Notes under the pieces: generated by a model
Told to the model about the DNA's origin: nothing
What the model saw: only the letters and a program-made list of their open reading frames with translations
Database searches by the model: none
Position numbers and translations under genes: made by a program
Source: an uncultured Clostridium sp.
GTDB lineage: Bacteria; Bacillota_A; Clostridia; Lachnospirales; Lachnospiraceae
Direction of reading: 5' to 3'
NCBI GenBank assembly: GCA_947174825.1
Contig: CAMWKN010000095.1
Coordinates: 1 to 6,383 of the forward strand
DNA length: 6,383 nucleotides
Part shown: in pieces, positions 5,870 through 6,383 of the stretch
Position numbering within the stretch: the first letter of the stretch is position 1
How the letters are laid out: the number at the start of each line of letters is the position of its first letter

Positions 5870-5912
5870 TGACACAAATATGTGAACCAACATGTTCATT
5901 TGGTATCCAAAT
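5870..5912. repeat. Three adjacent inverted repeats in the divergent intergenic region
   Basis: Three short palindromes follow one another: CACA-AATA-TGTG (5873-5884), TGAAC-CAACAT-GTTCA (5883-5887 and 5894-5898) and ATTTGG-TAT-CCAAAT (5898-5912). They lie in the region between the yaaL-like and bofA-like genes, upstream of the first and within its probable leader. They could be operator sites or leader hairpins; the sequence does not decide. Confidence 0.45.
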
Positions 5913-5927
5913 TATGGTAGTTATATA

Positions 5928-5957
5928 TAGTATAAGCAGGAAATTCCTTGTTTATAC
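5928..5957 (-). promoter_or_regulatory. Candidate sigma-G-like (forespore) promoter for the yaaL-like gene
   Basis: On the minus strand GTATA (5957-5953), an 18-bp spacer (5952-5935) and TATACTA (5934-5928) match the Bacillus sigma-G consensus GHATR-N18-CATNHTA with one mismatch (first base of the -10). Transcription would begin near 5920, giving a leader of about 114 nt that carries the three inverted repeats. AT-rich DNA makes chance matches easy, so this is tentative. Confidence 0.3.
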
Positions 5958-5974
5958 GCCTTTGGACTTTGTTT

Positions 5975-6004
5975 GTCCTAAAAATAATCTTTTTTGCATA
6001 GAGT
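5975..6004 (+). promoter_or_regulatory. Candidate sigma-E-like (mother-cell) promoter for bofA
   Basis: CATAGAGT (5997-6004) differs by one base from the sigma-E -10 consensus CATACANT. GTCCTAAA (5975-5982) is a partial match to the -35 (GTCATATT) at the expected 14-bp spacing. Transcription would begin near 6011, about 77 nt before the bofA start. BofA production in the mother cell would fit this sigma factor. The -35 match is weak. Confidence 0.3.
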
Positions 6005-6087
6005 GTAAAAAAGAAGTTGGTCAGGCACGGGCAATATGAATTTTTGCAGAAAAAAAGTTTGGGTGCCTAGCTGAAAGGTGGCATTTG

Positions 6088-6354
6088 ATGTTAAATACCA
6101 TAATGATTCTGGTAATTTTTCTTGTTTTTTTGCGATGTCTAGGTTGCAAGGTAGAAATTTTGCTCCTGCGTATGATAGGAAGAAGTCTTTCTGGCGTGAT
6201 TATTCTATATGCCTGCAATTTTTTCCTGTTGCAAATGAATGAAAATTTTGTGGTAAATATTAATGAAATGACACTGACAGTTTTAGCACTTTTGGGGATG
6301 CCTGGTGTATTTTTTCTGTATTTTCTTCGGTGGTTTTTGCTAATTCTTCCTTGA
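6088..6354 (+). CDS. bofA: BofA-family membrane protein (pro-sigma-K processing inhibitor)
   Basis: In Bacillus, BofA is a small membrane protein that holds the intramembrane protease SpoIVFB inactive, so sigma-K is released only after a forespore signal. This protein has 88 residues, about the size of Bacillus BofA (87). It is hydrophobic throughout, with segments at about 3-17, 34-49 and 62-87. Family features are LSGVIILYACN (34-44), the hydrophilic VVNINEMTLT (55-64) and LGMPGVFFLYFL (69-80). N44, N57 or N59, and T62 are candidates for the conserved Asn/Asn/Thr positions of the family, not aligned here. ATG 6088 is chosen over the in-frame TTG 6085 because AAAGGTGG (6074-6081) lies 6 nt upstream. 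The divergent yaaL-like gene is its neighbour. Whether a SpoIVFB partner exists cannot be seen here. Confidence 0.82.
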   Translation: MLNTIMILVIFLVFLRCLGCKVEILLLRMIGRSLSGVIILYACNFFLLQMNENFVVNINEMTLTVLALLGMPGVFFLYFLRWFLLILP

Positions 6355-6383
6355 ATTTTTTGTGAGATAGTACCAAAGTTTTC

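Noticed and set aside
6021..6218. Minus-strand 65-codon frame opposite bofA
   Set aside because: It lies antisense to the conserved bofA frame, has no family signature, and is a shadow frame.
1..6383. Search by eye for CRISPR arrays, insertion sequences, integrase or toxin-antitoxin genes
   Set aside because: No regularly spaced repeats, transposase motifs or flanking terminal repeats were seen. The solitary tRNA has no integrase or att-like duplication beyond a 6-8 nt match.

Overview
The window looks like chromosomal DNA of a low-to-mid-GC, spore-forming member of the Clostridia, most likely Lachnospiraceae-like. The reasons are AT-rich intergenic DNA, strong AGGAGG-type ribosome binding sites, a Csp-like cytosolic subtilase, a YaaL/DUF2508 protein and a BofA-like sigma-K checkpoint protein. 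The assignment rests on gene content, not on a search.

Layout. Positions 3-149 are the acidic C-terminal end of an unidentified protein, closed by a rho-independent terminator (177-216). Positions 244-510 are a self-contained minus-strand unit: a near-consensus promoter (482-510), a tRNA-Arg with anticodon CCT (390-463), an unusual GC-rich multi-hairpin trailer (303-389) and a 25-bp-stem terminator with a U tract (244-302). On the plus strand follow a second-type ClpX unfoldase (700-2130) with its own sigma-A-like promoter, a GNAT acetyltransferase (2222-2758), a GtrB/ArnC-type membrane glycosyltransferase (2812-3747) and a Csp-like S8 protease with a complete catalytic triad (3838-5592). The protease converges on a minus-strand yaaL-like gene (5471-5806), and the two reading frames overlap by 122 bp. 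Across a 281-bp divergent intergenic region from yaaL lies bofA (6088-6354).

How the genes may work together. The 3' half has a sporulation flavour. BofA-family proteins hold back sigma-K activation, yaaL sits beside bofA in Bacillus, and Csp-family subtilases act in clostridial spore germination. The GNAT and glycosyltransferase genes are a plausible pair for making or transferring an N-acylated amino sugar on a polyprenol carrier, but no other genes of such a pathway are in view. The ClpX is not next to clpP, carries a long Met-rich and Lys/Glu-rich linker, and lacks the canonical RKH pore-loop motif, so it looks like a specialised paralogue.

The most interesting points are the divergent ClpX, the structured element after the tRNA, the overlapping convergent protease/yaaL pair whose plus-strand terminator lies inside the yaaL coding region, and the yaaL/bofA divergent intergenic region with sporulation-type promoter matches and stacked inverted repeats. 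I do not see a clearly new multi-gene system.
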